Position numbers and translations under genes: made by a program | Source: a bacterium | GTDB taxonomy: Bacteria > Gemmatimonadota > Gemmatimonadetes > Longimicrobiales > RSA9 | NCBI GenBank assembly: GCA_003242735.1 | Contig: QGVH01000017.1 | Location: 1 to 64,000 of the forward strand | Direction of reading: 5' to 3' | DNA: 64,000 bases | Part shown: positions 32,958 through 42,597 of the stretch, in pieces | How the letters are laid out: the number at the start of each line of letters is the position of its first letter | Position numbering within the stretch: the first letter of the stretch is position 1 | The notes under the pieces: model-generated | What the model saw: only the letters and a program-made list of their open reading frames with translations | The model's database searches: none | Told to the model about the DNA's origin: nothing

Positions 32958-34025
32958 ATGCGCTACATCGGCAACAAGACCCGTCTCCTGGGTTTCATCA
33001 ACGGCGTCCTGACCCGGCGCGGCATCCACGGGGGCCTCGCCGTCGACCCCTTCACCGGAACCGCCAGCGTCGCGCGGGCCCTCAAGCGCCGGGGCTTCCG
33101 CGTGATCGCGGCCGACGTGATGGAGTACGCGTACGTCTTCGGCCGCGCCTACGTCGAGGTGTCCAGCGAGCCCGACTTCTCCCGGCTCGCCCCGGTGCTG
33201 GACGGCGCGCCGCCCACCCTCGAGGGCGTCATCGCCTACCTCAACCGGCTGCCGCCCGAGCCCGGGTTCATCCACGAGCAGTTCTCGCCCGAGGGCGCAG
33301 GCGGCGCCGTCTACGGCCGCCGCTACTTCACTCCCGAGAACGCCGCCCGCATCGACGCCATCCGCGCCACGCTCCACCGCTGGCGCACGGCTGACCTGCT
33401 GGACGACGACGGCTACCACGTCCTGCTCGCGGCACTCCTCGAGGCGGCCGATCGCGTGGCCAACACCACCGGCGTCTACGCTGCCTTCGTCAAATCCTGG
33501 CAGCCCAACGCCCTCCGCCCGCTCCGGCTGGAGCCGCCCCCCCTGCTGCCCGGCAACGGCTGTCGCGCCGTCCGGAGCGAGGCGCTCGAGCTCGTGCGCG
33601 ACCTGCCGCCCTTCGACCTGCTCTACCTCGATCCGCCGTACAACACGCGCCAGTATCCGGGCTACTACCACATCCCGGAACTGATCGCCATCGGCTGGTT
33701 CGACGAGCGGCCCACCCTGCGCGGCAAGACGGGCCTGCTCCCCGACGCCGACAAGCGCAGCGATTGGGCCCGCCGCGGACGCTGCGAGGAGGCCCTCGCC
33801 ACCCTCGTCGCGACCGCCCGGTGGCGCCACCTCGTGATGAGCTACAACACGGAAGGCATCATCCCGGAGTCCACCATCGAACGCATCCTCAAAGAGTGCG
33901 GCCGCGCCTCCACCTACCGGCGCTACCAACGCACCTACCGCCGCTACCGCTCGGATGCCGATGGCGTGAACCGCCGGTACCGCGGCGACGTGGTCCAGGA
34001 ATACCTGTACTGCGTCGACCGCTGA
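32958..34025 (+). CDS. D12-class N6-adenine DNA methyltransferase
   Basis: The 355-residue product starts MRYIGNKTRLLGFINGVL, as Dam/D12-class enzymes do. The AdoMet-binding motif is VDPFTGTASVARALKRRGF (about residues 28-46), and the catalytic motif is LLYLDPPYNTRQYPGYYH (DPPY, about residue 224). It methylates adenine in DNA. No restriction endonuclease is beside it, so it looks like an orphan methylase, perhaps regulatory or from a phage or decayed restriction system. GGAGAGG precedes the ATG. Recognition sequence cannot be predicted. Confidence 0.88.
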   Translation: MRYIGNKTRLLGFINGVLTRRGIHGGLAVDPFTGTASVARALKRRGFRVIAADVMEYAYVFGRAYVEVSSEPDFSRLAPVLDGAPPTLEGVIAYLNRLPPEPGFIHEQFSPEGAGGAVYGRRYFTPENAARIDAIRATLHRWRTADLLDDDGYHVLLAALLEAADRVANTTGVYAAFVKSWQPNALRPLRLEPPPLLPGNGCRAVRSEALELVRDLPPFDLLYLDPPYNTRQYPGYYHIPELIAIGWFDERPTLRGKTGLLPDADKRSDWARRGRCEEALATLVATARWRHLVMSYNTEGIIPESTIERILKECGRASTYRRYQRTYRRYRSDADGVNRRYRGDVVQEYLYCVDR

Positions 34026-34051
34026 GCCCGCCCCTCCGCCAGACGGAGAAC

Positions 34052-34155
34052 GACCAACGACCGGCCGGGCCGGGAGGATGCGTTCGGCATCTCACGTGAC
34101 CGCGCCTCGCCCGGCCCGCCACGCTCCACGTGCGCCGTTGTTGGTCAATGGTTTT
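34052..34155. terminator. nested inverted repeat between convergent methylase and DUF423 genes
   Basis: GACCAACGAC (34052-34061) faces GTTGTTGGTC (34136-34145) with 9-10 possible pairs including G-U, and inside it GGGCCGGG near 34067 faces CCCGGCCC near 34110. A run of five T follows at 34152-34156. Likely a terminator for the methylase gene, possibly used from both sides. Confidence 0.5.
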
Positions 34156-34192
34156 TCGATTATGCGTCAGCGAACGGCCCGCCGCAAGCCTT

Positions 34193-34570
34193 TCATCCCG
34201 CTCCGCCACGCCACGCCGCCCACGCAAGCACCAGCCAGCCCAGGATGAACGACGTGCCGCCGAACGGCGTGATCATGGCGATCCAGCGCGGCGCGCCGAA
34301 GCTCAGCCCATACAGACTGCCGCTGAACAGCACGATCCCCACCATGAACAGCACGCCCGCGGCCACGGCCGGCGCGCCCGGCCAGCGGTGCGCCGCCCAC
34401 GCCGCCGCGATCAGCGCCAGCGCGTGGTACATCTGATAGCGCGCCGCGAGCTCGAGCGTCTCGAGCCGCTCCGCGGGGATCCGTGCCGCCGCCACGTGTG
34501 CGCCGAACGCACCCGCCGCCACCGACAGGCCTCCGAACAGCGCACCCACGACCAGGAAGAGTCGATCCAT
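34193..34570 (-). CDS. DUF423 (YgdD) family membrane protein
   Basis: The 125-residue protein has four hydrophobic helices. MDRLFLVVGALFGGLSVAAG, AFGAHVAAARIPAERL, ARYQMYHALALIAAAW and ITPFGGTSFILGWLVLAWAA match the DUF423 family of small inner-membrane proteins of unknown function, found widely in bacteria. The start at 34570 gives the family N-terminus; the frame stays open far upstream but over the antisense of the next gene. Confidence 0.9.
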   Translation of the reverse strand: MDRLFLVVGALFGGLSVAAGAFGAHVAAARIPAERLETLELAARYQMYHALALIAAAWAAHRWPGAPAVAAGVLFMVGIVLFSGSLYGLSFGAPRWIAMITPFGGTSFILGWLVLAWAAWRGGAG

Positions 34571-34738
34571 GGGCAACGCCCCGCTACCGTGTCCGTTGTC
34601 CGGGAGAAGCGCCCGCAGTCTAGACCGCGCGGCCCGAGACGTCAAGCGGATGGCGTGCAACGCCTCGCACGCCGCCGACCCGGAACCCGCCATCCCGCGC
34701 CGGGGTCTAAGCCGTCCGGACCCGAACCCCTGGCGTGC

Positions 34739-35800
34739 ATGATCCGCAAGTCGTTCCTGCTCTTGGTCCTGGCTGCGGTCGCCGCGACCCTGCTCACGTG
34801 CTCTCCGGTCTACGTCCTGCGCGCAGGTATCGAGGAAGCCCGGATCCTGCGCCGCAGGACGCCCATCGAAGACATCATCCGCGACCCCGCGACCGATGCG
34901 GAGCGACGCCGCAAGCTGGAGCTCGTGCTCCAGGCGCGCAGCTTCGCCGCCAACGCCCTCGGCCTCGACGTCGGCGGCAGCTACACCACCTACTCCTGGG
35001 TCGACCGCGACACCCTGGCGCTGGTGCTCTCCGCCGCGCGCAAGGACCGGTTCGAGCAGAAGACCTGGTGGTTCCCCATCGTGGGCCACGTCCCCTACAA
35101 GGGCTACTTCAACCCGAAATCCGCCCTCGCCGCCGCCGAGGAGCTCGAGCGGGAAGGGTACGACACCTACGTCCGCCCCACGTCCGCCTTCAGCACCCTG
35201 GGCTGGTTCGACGACCCGCTCCTCTCCACGCTGCTCCGGGCCGACGACGTGGACCTCGTCTCCACCGTCATCCACGAGCTCGCGCACAACACCCTCTTCG
35301 TGCCGAGCCAGGTCGCCTTCAACGAGAGCTTCGCCAGCTTCGTCGGCGATCGCGGCGCCATCGCCTTCTTCTGCGGGATCGAGGGCGACGACGGGCGCCG
35401 CTGCCGCATCGCGCAGGACCGCTGGGCGGACAACCTGCTCTTCGCGAGCTTCCTCCAGGACCTGATCGCACGCCTCGAGGAGCTCTACGCCCGCACCGAC
35501 CTCCCCCGCGACTCGATCCTCGCCCGCCGCGAGGTCATCTTCCAGGACGCCCGGGACCGCTTCCGGACCGAGATCCAGCCGGCGTTCCGCAGCTACACCT
35601 TCAGCAGCTTCCTCACGACGCCGCTCAACAACGCCACCCTCATCGCGCGCCGGCTCTACTACGACCGCCTCCACCTCTTCGAGGCCGCCTTCGAGCGCCA
35701 CGGCCGCGACCTGCCCGCCACCATCCGGGCCATCGCCGCCGCCGCCGCCGCGGAGCGGGCGGACCCCTACGGCGCGCTGGACCGCATGACGGCGCCCTGA
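34739..35800 (+). CDS. putative lipoprotein aminopeptidase (PF10023-like)
   Basis: The 353-residue product has a signal peptide ending in the lipobox LLTC and then SPVYVLRAGIEEARILRRR, the hallmark start of this lipoprotein peptidase family. The zinc motif HELAHNTLF and the downstream Glu in VAFNESFASFVGDRGA are in place. It probably cleaves peptides in the periplasm; its substrate is unknown. The ATG at 34739 gives the complete signal peptide, though no clear ribosome site is visible. It lies upstream of the iron transporter but is separated from it by a promoter and Fur site. Confidence 0.85.
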   Translation: MIRKSFLLLVLAAVAATLLTCSPVYVLRAGIEEARILRRRTPIEDIIRDPATDAERRRKLELVLQARSFAANALGLDVGGSYTTYSWVDRDTLALVLSAARKDRFEQKTWWFPIVGHVPYKGYFNPKSALAAAEELEREGYDTYVRPTSAFSTLGWFDDPLLSTLLRADDVDLVSTVIHELAHNTLFVPSQVAFNESFASFVGDRGAIAFFCGIEGDDGRRCRIAQDRWADNLLFASFLQDLIARLEELYARTDLPRDSILARREVIFQDARDRFRTEIQPAFRSYTFSSFLTTPLNNATLIARRLYYDRLHLFEAAFERHGRDLPATIRAIAAAAAAERADPYGALDRMTAP

Positions 35801-35868
35801 GGCCCGAGGCCGGATCCCGCCCCGATCTCGGGGGCCGCGGCCACAGCCCGCCGGTCCCTGTACGGCCC

Positions 35869-35898
35869 TTGACACCGCGGGCGGCCGCCCGGTACCTT
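35869..35898 (+). promoter_or_regulatory. promoter of the iron ABC transporter operon
   Basis: TTGACA (35869-35874), 18 bp, TACCTT (35893-35898). The -35 box is perfect and the -10 box moderate. The predicted transcript start lies at the edge of the Fur palindrome. Confidence 0.65.
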
Positions 35899-35906
35899 GG
35901 TTGCAC

Positions 35907-35923
35907 TTGAGAATCGTTCTCAA
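35907..35923. promoter_or_regulatory. Fur box
   Basis: TTGAGAATCGTTCTCAA is a perfect 7-3-7 palindrome of the TGAGAAT...ATTCTCA type bound by Fur-family regulators. It covers the predicted transcript start of the Fe3+ transporter genes, so iron-bound Fur should repress them. Confidence 0.85.
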
Positions 35924-35943
35924 CCTCAACCCTGCCTCCGAAC

Positions 35944-36999
35944 GTGACCAGGAAGATCGCGAGACCCGGCTACGCCGCCGCCCTGCTCCTCCTCGCCGCG
36001 TGCGGCGCCGAGGCGCCGCGCCCCGAGGCCGAGGGGGCCGATCCGGGCGGCGTCGTCAACGTCTATTCACACCGGCACTACGAGTCCGATCAGCAGCTCT
36101 TCCAACGCTTCACGGAGCTGACGGGGATCGAGGTGAAGGTCGTCTCCGCCTCGGCGGACGAGCTGATCACGCGTCTGGAGGCGGAGGGCGCCGCCTCGCC
36201 GGCGGACGTCCTGATCACGGTGGACGCCGGCCGGCTCCATCGCGCCAAGGAGCGTGGGCTGCTCCAGCCGATCGACTCCGAGGTGCTCCGCGCCAACGTG
36301 CCGGCGCACCTGCGCGACCCGGAGGGCTACTGGTTCGGCCTGACGAAGCGCGCGCGGGTGATCGTCTACGCCAAGGACCGGGTCCGGCCGGAGGAGTTGA
36401 AGAGCTACCTGGACCTCGCGGACGAGCGCTGGAAGGGCCGGCTGCTGGTGCGCTCGTCGGAGAACGTCTACAACCAGTCGCTGCTGGCCTCGATCATCGC
36501 CAACGAAGGCGAGGCGAAGGCGCGGGAGTGGGCGGCGGCGATGGTCCGCAACATGGCGCGGCCGCCGAGCGGCTCGGACACCGACCAGGCGAAGGCGGTG
36601 GCGGCGGGGATCGGCGACGTCGCCGTCGTGAACACCTACTACGTGGCGCGGCTGATCGCGTCGTCCGATCCCGAGGAGCGGCGCGTGGGTGAGCAGCTCG
36701 GCGTGGTCTTCCCCGAGCAGGACGGTCGCGGCGCGCACGTCAACGTGAGCGGCGCCGGCGTGACGCGGCACGCGCCGAACCGCGCCAACGCGATCCGGCT
36801 GCTGGAGTTCCTCTCGAGCGACGAAGCGCAGCGCATCTTCGCGGAGGCGAACCACGAGTACCCGGTCAAGCCGGGCGTCGAGGCGTCCGCGGTGCTGCGT
36901 GAGTGGGGCGAGTTCAAGGCCGACACGCTGAACCTCGCGGTGCTCGGCGAGCTGAACTCCGCGGCCGTGCGCATCTTCGACGAGGTGGGCTGGCGGTGA
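35944..36999 (+). CDS. fbpA: Fe3+ ABC transporter, substrate-binding lipoprotein
   Basis: The 351-residue protein starts at GTG 35944, has a signal peptide with lipobox LLAAC, and is a type 2 periplasmic binding protein of the FbpA/FutA group: VVNVYSHRHYESDQQLFQRF, GLTKRARVIVYAKDRV, and the paired tyrosines in VNTYYVARL that bind ferric iron in this family. It delivers Fe3+ to the permease encoded downstream. A Fur box and promoter precede it. Its stop overlaps the permease start by 4 bp. Confidence 0.93.
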   Translation: MTRKIARPGYAAALLLLAACGAEAPRPEAEGADPGGVVNVYSHRHYESDQQLFQRFTELTGIEVKVVSASADELITRLEAEGAASPADVLITVDAGRLHRAKERGLLQPIDSEVLRANVPAHLRDPEGYWFGLTKRARVIVYAKDRVRPEELKSYLDLADERWKGRLLVRSSENVYNQSLLASIIANEGEAKAREWAAAMVRNMARPPSGSDTDQAKAVAAGIGDVAVVNTYYVARLIASSDPEERRVGEQLGVVFPEQDGRGAHVNVSGAGVTRHAPNRANAIRLLEFLSSDEAQRIFAEANHEYPVKPGVEASAVLREWGEFKADTLNLAVLGELNSAAVRIFDEVGWR

Positions 37000-38750
37000 T
37001 CCCGGCGGCGGCGTCGGCCCCTGCGCCAGCGGCGCCGAGCGGCGTCGCCGTTCCCGAGCGGCGGCCCGGGCCCGCGGTCGTACCGGCCTTGCGCCGGCCG
37101 CTGTCCATCCGCGTGCCGCGGTTCCGGCTGGCCTGGAACCCGTGGACGCTGGCCGCCGCGCTCATCGCGGTGGCGCTCTGGGTGCCGATCCTGATGGTCG
37201 CCCGAGGCGTGCTGGAGCCGGCGGGCGAGACGTGGGCGCATCTGGCGCGCACGGTGCTGCCCGGCTACGCGGCGACCTCCATCGTGCTGGCCGCGGCCGC
37301 CGGCGCCCTCGCCCTCGTGGTGGGTGCGGGGACGGCGTGGCTCGTGGCCGCATGTGCCTTCCCCGGGCGCCGGTTCTTCGAATGGGCGCTGGTGCTGCCG
37401 CTCTCCGTTCCCGCCTACGTGGCGGCGTACACCTACGCCGGCATGCTCGACGTCGCGGGTCCGGTCCAGCGCGTGATCCGCACGCTCTTCCCTTCCCTCG
37501 CCGACCGGTTCCTCCACGTGGAGGTCGCGGGGCTCGGCGTGGCGATCCTGATCTTCGCCGGCGTGCTGTACCCGTACGTCTACGTGGCCGCGCGCGCGTC
37601 GTTCCTGCGGCAGTCGCGCACGGCGCTCGAGGCATCCCGGGTGCTGGGCCGTTCGGCCGCGAGCACGTTCTTCCGCGTCGCGTTGCCGCTCGCCCGGCCC
37701 GCGCTCGTCGCCGGCGCCAGTCTGGTCGTCCTCGAAGTCCTGAACGACTACGGCGCGGTCAAGTACCTCGGCGTCTCGACGTTCACGACCGGCATCTTCC
37801 GCGCGTGGTTCGGCCTCGGGGACCTCGACGCGGCGATCCGGCTGGCGGCGTTCCTGCTGCTCGTGGTGTTCGCGGTCCTCACCCTCGAGCGGCTGCAGCG
37901 CGGCCGCCGGAGCGTCGCGCCATCCGCCGAGATGGAGCGGCCGCTGGAGCCGTACCGCCTGCGGGGCTGGGCGGCGGCGGCGGCGTTCACGGCATGCGCG
38001 GTTCCCGTGCTCTTCGGCTTCCTGATCCCGGTCGCGCAGCTCGTCTACTGGGCGGCGCGGACCGCGCCCCGCGTGGTGGACGCCGAGTTCGTGGCGATGC
38101 TCGCCAGGAGCTTCGCCCTGGCGCTCGGCGCCGCGGCGCTCGTCGTGGCGCTGGCGGTGGTGATCGCGTATGCGGCGCGCCTCGGCCGCTCCGCGTTGGT
38201 GCGCGGCATCGCCCGGGTCGCCGTGCTGGGCTACGCGGTGCCCGGCGCCGTGATCGCCGTCGGCGTGCTCGTGCCGCTCGGCGCGCTGGACCGCGCACTC
38301 GGCAGCATCGTCCAGGCGATCACCGGCGCTTCGCCGGGGCTGGTGATCGGCGGCACCGTACTGGCGCTGATCTACGCCTACTCGGTTCGCTACCTCGCGG
38401 TCGCGTACCTGCCCGTCGAGGCGGGGTTCGAGCGCGAGTGCCGCGGGCTGGATGAGGCCTCGCGCTGCCTCGGCGTCCCGCCGCTCGCCACCCTGCGCCG
38501 CGTCGGTCTGCCGCTCATGCGCGGCGTGCTCGCCGGCGCGCTGATCCTCGTCTTCGTGGACGTGCTCAAGGAGCTGCCGCTCACCCTGGTGCTGCGGCCG
38601 TTCGACTTCGACACGCTCGCCACGCGCGCGTACCAGCTCGCCTCGGATGAGCAGGTCGCGGAGTCGGCCAACGCGGCGCTGGTGCTGATCGCCGTGAGTG
38701 TGCCGGCGATCATCGGCGTCAACCGCCTCCTCGGGAGGGCGCGGCCTTGA
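36996..38750 (+). CDS. fbpB: Fe3+ ABC transporter, double-domain permease
   Basis: The 584-residue inner-membrane protein contains two permease domains in tandem, about 12 membrane helices. The ATPase-contact loops are seen as ASRVLGRSAASTFFRVALPL in the first half and ASRCLGVPPLATLRRVGLPL in the second (EAA-type). This two-in-one layout is typical of ferric iron FbpB/FutB transporters. The GTG start at 36996 overlaps the binding-protein stop; the TTG of the ATPase gene overlaps its own stop. Confidence 0.93.
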   Translation: MIPAAASAPAPAAPSGVAVPERRPGPAVVPALRRPLSIRVPRFRLAWNPWTLAAALIAVALWVPILMVARGVLEPAGETWAHLARTVLPGYAATSIVLAAAAGALALVVGAGTAWLVAACAFPGRRFFEWALVLPLSVPAYVAAYTYAGMLDVAGPVQRVIRTLFPSLADRFLHVEVAGLGVAILIFAGVLYPYVYVAARASFLRQSRTALEASRVLGRSAASTFFRVALPLARPALVAGASLVVLEVLNDYGAVKYLGVSTFTTGIFRAWFGLGDLDAAIRLAAFLLLVVFAVLTLERLQRGRRSVAPSAEMERPLEPYRLRGWAAAAAFTACAVPVLFGFLIPVAQLVYWAARTAPRVVDAEFVAMLARSFALALGAAALVVALAVVIAYAARLGRSALVRGIARVAVLGYAVPGAVIAVGVLVPLGALDRALGSIVQAITGASPGLVIGGTVLALIYAYSVRYLAVAYLPVEAGFERECRGLDEASRCLGVPPLATLRRVGLPLMRGVLAGALILVFVDVLKELPLTLVLRPFDFDTLATRAYQLASDEQVAESANAALVLIAVSVPAIIGVNRLLGRARP

Positions 38751-39835
38751 GCGCCCTCGAACTCCGTGGGCTGACCAAGCGCTACCCCGGCGCGGACCGG
38801 GACGCGCTGCGCAACGTCTCGCTGCGGGTCGAGGCGGGCGAGATCGTGGGGCTGGTGGGCGGGAGCGGCGCGGGCAAGTCCACGCTGCTGCGGCTCATTG
38901 CCGGGCTCGAGACGCCCACCTCGGGCGCGATCCTCATCGGCGGCCGCGTCGTCTACGACGGCACGCGCTCGGTGCCGCCCGAGCGCCGCGGCGTCGGCCT
39001 CGTCTTCCAGGACTACGCGCTGTTCCCGCACCTCACGGTGGAGGCGAACGTGGGCTTCGGGCTCCACCGCCTGCCCCGCCACCGCCGCCGGGAGCGCGTG
39101 CGCGAGGTGCTCGAACTCGTGGGGCTCGCCGACCTGGCCGGCCGCTACCCGCACCAGCTCTCGGGCGGCCAGCAGCAGCGCGCCGCGCTGGCGCGCGCCC
39201 TCGCGCCGGAACCCGCGGTGCTGCTCCTCGACGAGCCGTTCAGCAACCTGGACGCCCTGCTCAAGCCGGCGCTGCGGGACGAGCTCGGCCGCATCCTGCG
39301 CCGCGCCGGGACGACCACCCTCGTCGTCGTCCACGACCAGGAGGACGTCGTCTCCCTCGCCGACCGGGTCGCGATCCTGCGCGACGGCGGGCTGTGGCAG
39401 GTCGGCGCGCCGCGCGAGGTCTTCGCAGCCCCCCGGGACGACTACGTCGCCCGCCTGTTCGGCACCACCAACTTCGTGCGCGCCGTCGTCGAGAACGGCA
39501 TGCTCCGCACGCCGCTCGGCCCCGTCGCGACGCCGCCCGCCGCCCTCGGCCGCGACGTCGTCACCCTCTCGATCCGGCCGTACGACGTCCTCATCGGCCA
39601 GGCCGACGAGCCCGGCGTGCCGGCGACCGTCCGCCGCGTCGCGTTCCGCGCCGGCTTCGATGAGGTCGAGCTCGTCACCGCCTCCCCAGAGCACGGCAGC
39701 GCCACCGTCACGGCCCACGTGCCCCCGGGACTCACCCTCGCGCCGGGCGACGTCGTCCGGATCCGCATCCGGCCCGGCGCCGTGCAGGTCGTGGGGCTGC
39801 CGGGGCCCGACGACCCCGCCGCGCCCACGGGTTGA
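38747..39835 (+). CDS. fbpC: Fe3+ ABC transporter, ATPase
   Basis: The 362-residue ATPase has Walker [10 protein letters not shown] (about residue 39-47), Q-loop [12 protein letters not shown], signature [15 protein letters not shown], Walker [13 protein letters not shown] and the switch His in VVVHDQEDV. The C-terminal third (from about 240) is a TOBE-type regulatory domain, as in FbpC and PotA. Translation appears to start at TTG 38747, overlapping the permease stop codon, so expression is coupled. Confidence 0.93.
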   Translation: MSALELRGLTKRYPGADRDALRNVSLRVEAGEIVGLVGGSGAGKSTLLRLIAGLETPTSGAILIGGRVVYDGTRSVPPERRGVGLVFQDYALFPHLTVEANVGFGLHRLPRHRRRERVREVLELVGLADLAGRYPHQLSGGQQQRAALARALAPEPAVLLLDEPFSNLDALLKPALRDELGRILRRAGTTTLVVVHDQEDVVSLADRVAILRDGGLWQVGAPREVFAAPRDDYVARLFGTTNFVRAVVENGMLRTPLGPVATPPAALGRDVVTLSIRPYDVLIGQADEPGVPATVRRVAFRAGFDEVELVTASPEHGSATVTAHVPPGLTLAPGDVVRIRIRPGAVQVVGLPGPDDPAAPTG

Positions 39836-39893
39836 GCCCCGCGCCAACCCCGCCCGACCGGCCCGCCCCCTCCAATTCCCGCGCCACAGCCAT

Positions 39894-39899
39894 TATATT
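39894..39899 (+). promoter_or_regulatory. -10 element upstream of leuS
   Basis: TATATT followed by CGG, 35 bp before the leuS start; the -35 region (TCCAAT at 39871-39876, 17-bp spacer) is weak. The same TATATT-CGG arrangement occurs at 32388. Confidence 0.5.
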
Positions 39900-39934
39900 C
39901 GGAAGTTTGGTTCGTACCCGAACACCGACGCACC

Positions 39935-42454
39935 ATGAGCGAGAACCGCACGGCGTACAACCCCGCCGCGATCGAGGAGAAGTGGCAGCGGCGCTGGGCG
40001 GAGCGAGGGACCAACACCTTCACCGACGAGGACCTGGCGCGCGCCGAACGCCCGTTCTACAACCTCATGATGTTCCCCTACCCCTCCGCCGAGGGGCTCC
40101 ACGTGGGCAACATCTACGCGTTCACGGGCGCGGACATCTACGGACGCTGGAAGCGCCTCCAGGGCTACGACGTCTTCGAGCCCATCGGCTTCGATGCTTT
40201 CGGCATCCACTCCGAGAACTACGCGCTCAAGGTCGGCACGCACCCGATGGAGCTGATCCCGCGCAACATCCAGAACTTCACGCGGCAGCTCAAGCGCATC
40301 GGGGCGATGTACGACTGGAACCACACGGTCGACACCACCGACCCGCGCTACTACAAGTGGACGCAGTGGCTCTTCATCAAGCTCTTCAAGGCGGGGCTCG
40401 TCGAGCGGCGTAAGGCGCCCGTCAACTGGTGCCCGAGCTGCCACACGGTGCTCGCCAACGAGCAGGTGGTCGCCGGCGAGTGCGAGCGCTGCGGCACGCC
40501 CGTCGAGCAGCGCTTCCTGGAGCAGTGGTTCTTCAAGATCACGAAGTACGCCCAGCGGCTGCTCGACAACCTCTCCTGGATCGATTGGTCGGAGACCACC
40601 AAGCGCGCCCAGGAGAACTGGATCGGCCGGAGCGAGGGCGCCGAGATCTCCTTCCCGATCGCGCGGCGCCGCGTTGCCCCGGACCGTCACGAGCCGGCGC
40701 AGCTCCACGCCGAGCGCCCCGTGATCCGCGTTTTCACCACGCGGCCGGACACGATCTTCGGCGCGACCTTCATGGTCCTCGCGCCGGAGCACCCGCTGGT
40801 GGACCAGGTCACGACGGACGAGCAACGCGCCGCGGTGGACGAGTACCGCCGCCGCGTCGCCTCCTTCGACCTCGTCACGCGCAAGAAGACGGACAAGGAG
40901 AAGACCGGCGTCTTCACCGGCGGCTACGCCATCAACCCGGCGACAGGCGAGGAGATCCCGATCTGGATCGCGGACTACGTGCTGATGGAGTACGGCACGG
41001 GCGCGATCATGGCGGTGCCGGGCCACGACGAGCGCGACTTCGAGTTCGCCGAGAAGTTCTCGCTGCCCATCCGGCGCGTGATCGCCGGTGAAGGCGACCA
41101 CGAGGGAACGCCGCTGCACCAGGCGTACGTCGGCCCGGGCGTGCTGGTCAACTCGGGGCAGTTCAACGGCATGTCCTCCGAGGAGGCCAAGCGAGCCATC
41201 ACCGCCTGGCTCGCGGAGCGCGGCCTGGCCGAGGAGCGCGTTCAGTACCGGCTGCACGACTGGTGCGTCTCGCGGCAGCGCTACTGGGGGCCGCCGATCC
41301 CGATCATCTACTGCGACAAGTGTGGCGCCGTGCCGGTCCCCGAAGAGGACCTGCCCGTCGAGCTGCCGTACATCGAGAACTACAAGCCGGACGAGAGCGG
41401 CGTGAGCCCGCTCGCGCGCGTGGAGTCGTGGTACCGCGTGCCGTGTCCGCAGTGCGGCGCCGAGGCTCGGCGCGAGACGGACGTGAGCGACACGTTCCTG
41501 GACAGCGCCTGGTACTTCCTGCGCTACCCGTCGGCGAACCGGGATGACGTCCCGTTCGACCCCGAGCTGACGCGGAAGTGGCTGCCGGTGAACATGTACA
41601 TCGGCGGCGAGGAGCACGCGGTCCTGCACCTGCTGTACAGCCGCTTCATCACGATGGCGTTGCACGACCTGGGACTGCTCCACTTCGAGGAGCCGTTCGC
41701 GACCTTCCGCAAGCACGGCCTGATCATCAAGGAAGGCGCGAAGATGTCCAAGAGTCGCGGCAACGTCGTGATCCCGGACGAGTACATCGAGCAGTACGGC
41801 GCGGACACCTTCCGCACGTACCTGATGTTCCTCGGCCCGTACCAGGAGGGCGGCGACTTCCGCGACCAGGGGCTCCAGGGGCCGTACGGCTTCCTGAGCC
41901 GGGTGTGGGACACCATCGTACCCGTCGAGGAGCTGGGCAACGAGCCGATCTCGGGCGAGCTGGAGCGCAAGCTGCACGCGACGATCAAGAAGGTCACGGA
42001 AGACATCGCCGCGCTGCGCTACAACACGGCGATCGCGGCGATGATGGAGTACCTGAACGCGGTCCGGGAGGGCGGCCGGCGTGCGAACCGCGCGGAGGTC
42101 GAGCCGCTGGTCGTGCTGCTCGCGCCGTTCGCGCCGCACCTCGCCGAAGAGCTGTGGGAGCGGCTCGGCCACCCACAGAGCATCTTCGAGCGCGCCGAGA
42201 GCGTCGGCTTCGAACGGGTCGAGGGCGGCAACTGGCCGGTCTACGACCCGGCGAAGGCCACGACGGACACGGTCGAGTTCGTGGTACAGGTCAACGGCAA
42301 GGTCCGGGCGCGCATCCCGGTGCGCCGCGGCATTACCGAGGACGAGGCGCGCGCCGCGGCGCTGGCGGACGAGAACGTGCAGCGCTTCGTGAACGGCGCG
42401 CCGGTCAAGAAGGTGATCTTCGTCCCGGACCGGCTGATCAACCTCGTCGTCTAG
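39935..42454 (+). CDS. leuS: leucyl-tRNA synthetase
   Basis: LeuRS charges tRNA-Leu. The 839-residue product is full length. The HIGH-type motif is YPSAEGLHVGN (about residues 49-60), the zinc site is NWCPSCHTVLAN ... CERCGTPVEQ, the editing domain spans about 240-440 with GTGAIMAVPGHDERDFEFA, and the second catalytic motif is KMSKSRGN near residue 604. The C-terminal domain ends VNGAPVKKVIFVPDRLINLVV. It stands alone with its own -10 element. Confidence 0.97.
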   Translation: MSENRTAYNPAAIEEKWQRRWAERGTNTFTDEDLARAERPFYNLMMFPYPSAEGLHVGNIYAFTGADIYGRWKRLQGYDVFEPIGFDAFGIHSENYALKVGTHPMELIPRNIQNFTRQLKRIGAMYDWNHTVDTTDPRYYKWTQWLFIKLFKAGLVERRKAPVNWCPSCHTVLANEQVVAGECERCGTPVEQRFLEQWFFKITKYAQRLLDNLSWIDWSETTKRAQENWIGRSEGAEISFPIARRRVAPDRHEPAQLHAERPVIRVFTTRPDTIFGATFMVLAPEHPLVDQVTTDEQRAAVDEYRRRVASFDLVTRKKTDKEKTGVFTGGYAINPATGEEIPIWIADYVLMEYGTGAIMAVPGHDERDFEFAEKFSLPIRRVIAGEGDHEGTPLHQAYVGPGVLVNSGQFNGMSSEEAKRAITAWLAERGLAEERVQYRLHDWCVSRQRYWGPPIPIIYCDKCGAVPVPEEDLPVELPYIENYKPDESGVSPLARVESWYRVPCPQCGAEARRETDVSDTFLDSAWYFLRYPSANRDDVPFDPELTRKWLPVNMYIGGEEHAVLHLLYSRFITMALHDLGLLHFEEPFATFRKHGLIIKEGAKMSKSRGNVVIPDEYIEQYGADTFRTYLMFLGPYQEGGDFRDQGLQGPYGFLSRVWDTIVPVEELGNEPISGELERKLHATIKKVTEDIAALRYNTAIAAMMEYLNAVREGGRRANRAEVEPLVVLLAPFAPHLAEELWERLGHPQSIFERAESVGFERVEGGNWPVYDPAKATTDTVEFVVQVNGKVRARIPVRRGITEDEARAAALADENVQRFVNGAPVKKVIFVPDRLINLVV

Positions 42455-42463
42455 CGCGCCCGC

Positions 42464-42487
42464 GCGGCGACGGTGAGACGTCGCCGT
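42464..42487 (+). terminator. hairpin after leuS
   Basis: GGCGACG (42466-42472), 6-nt loop, CGTCGCC (42479-42485), extendable by two pairs on the outside. No T-tract follows. Confidence 0.4.
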
Positions 42488-42597
42488 GTGGGCGGCGCTC
42501 CGCGCCGCGCGGCACGCGTCTGCGCCGGGTCGGTCGACACCGGGGGCGGCTCGGTTCCAATCTTGAGCCCCCCGGGGCAGGGGCCGTGAGCGCCGCA

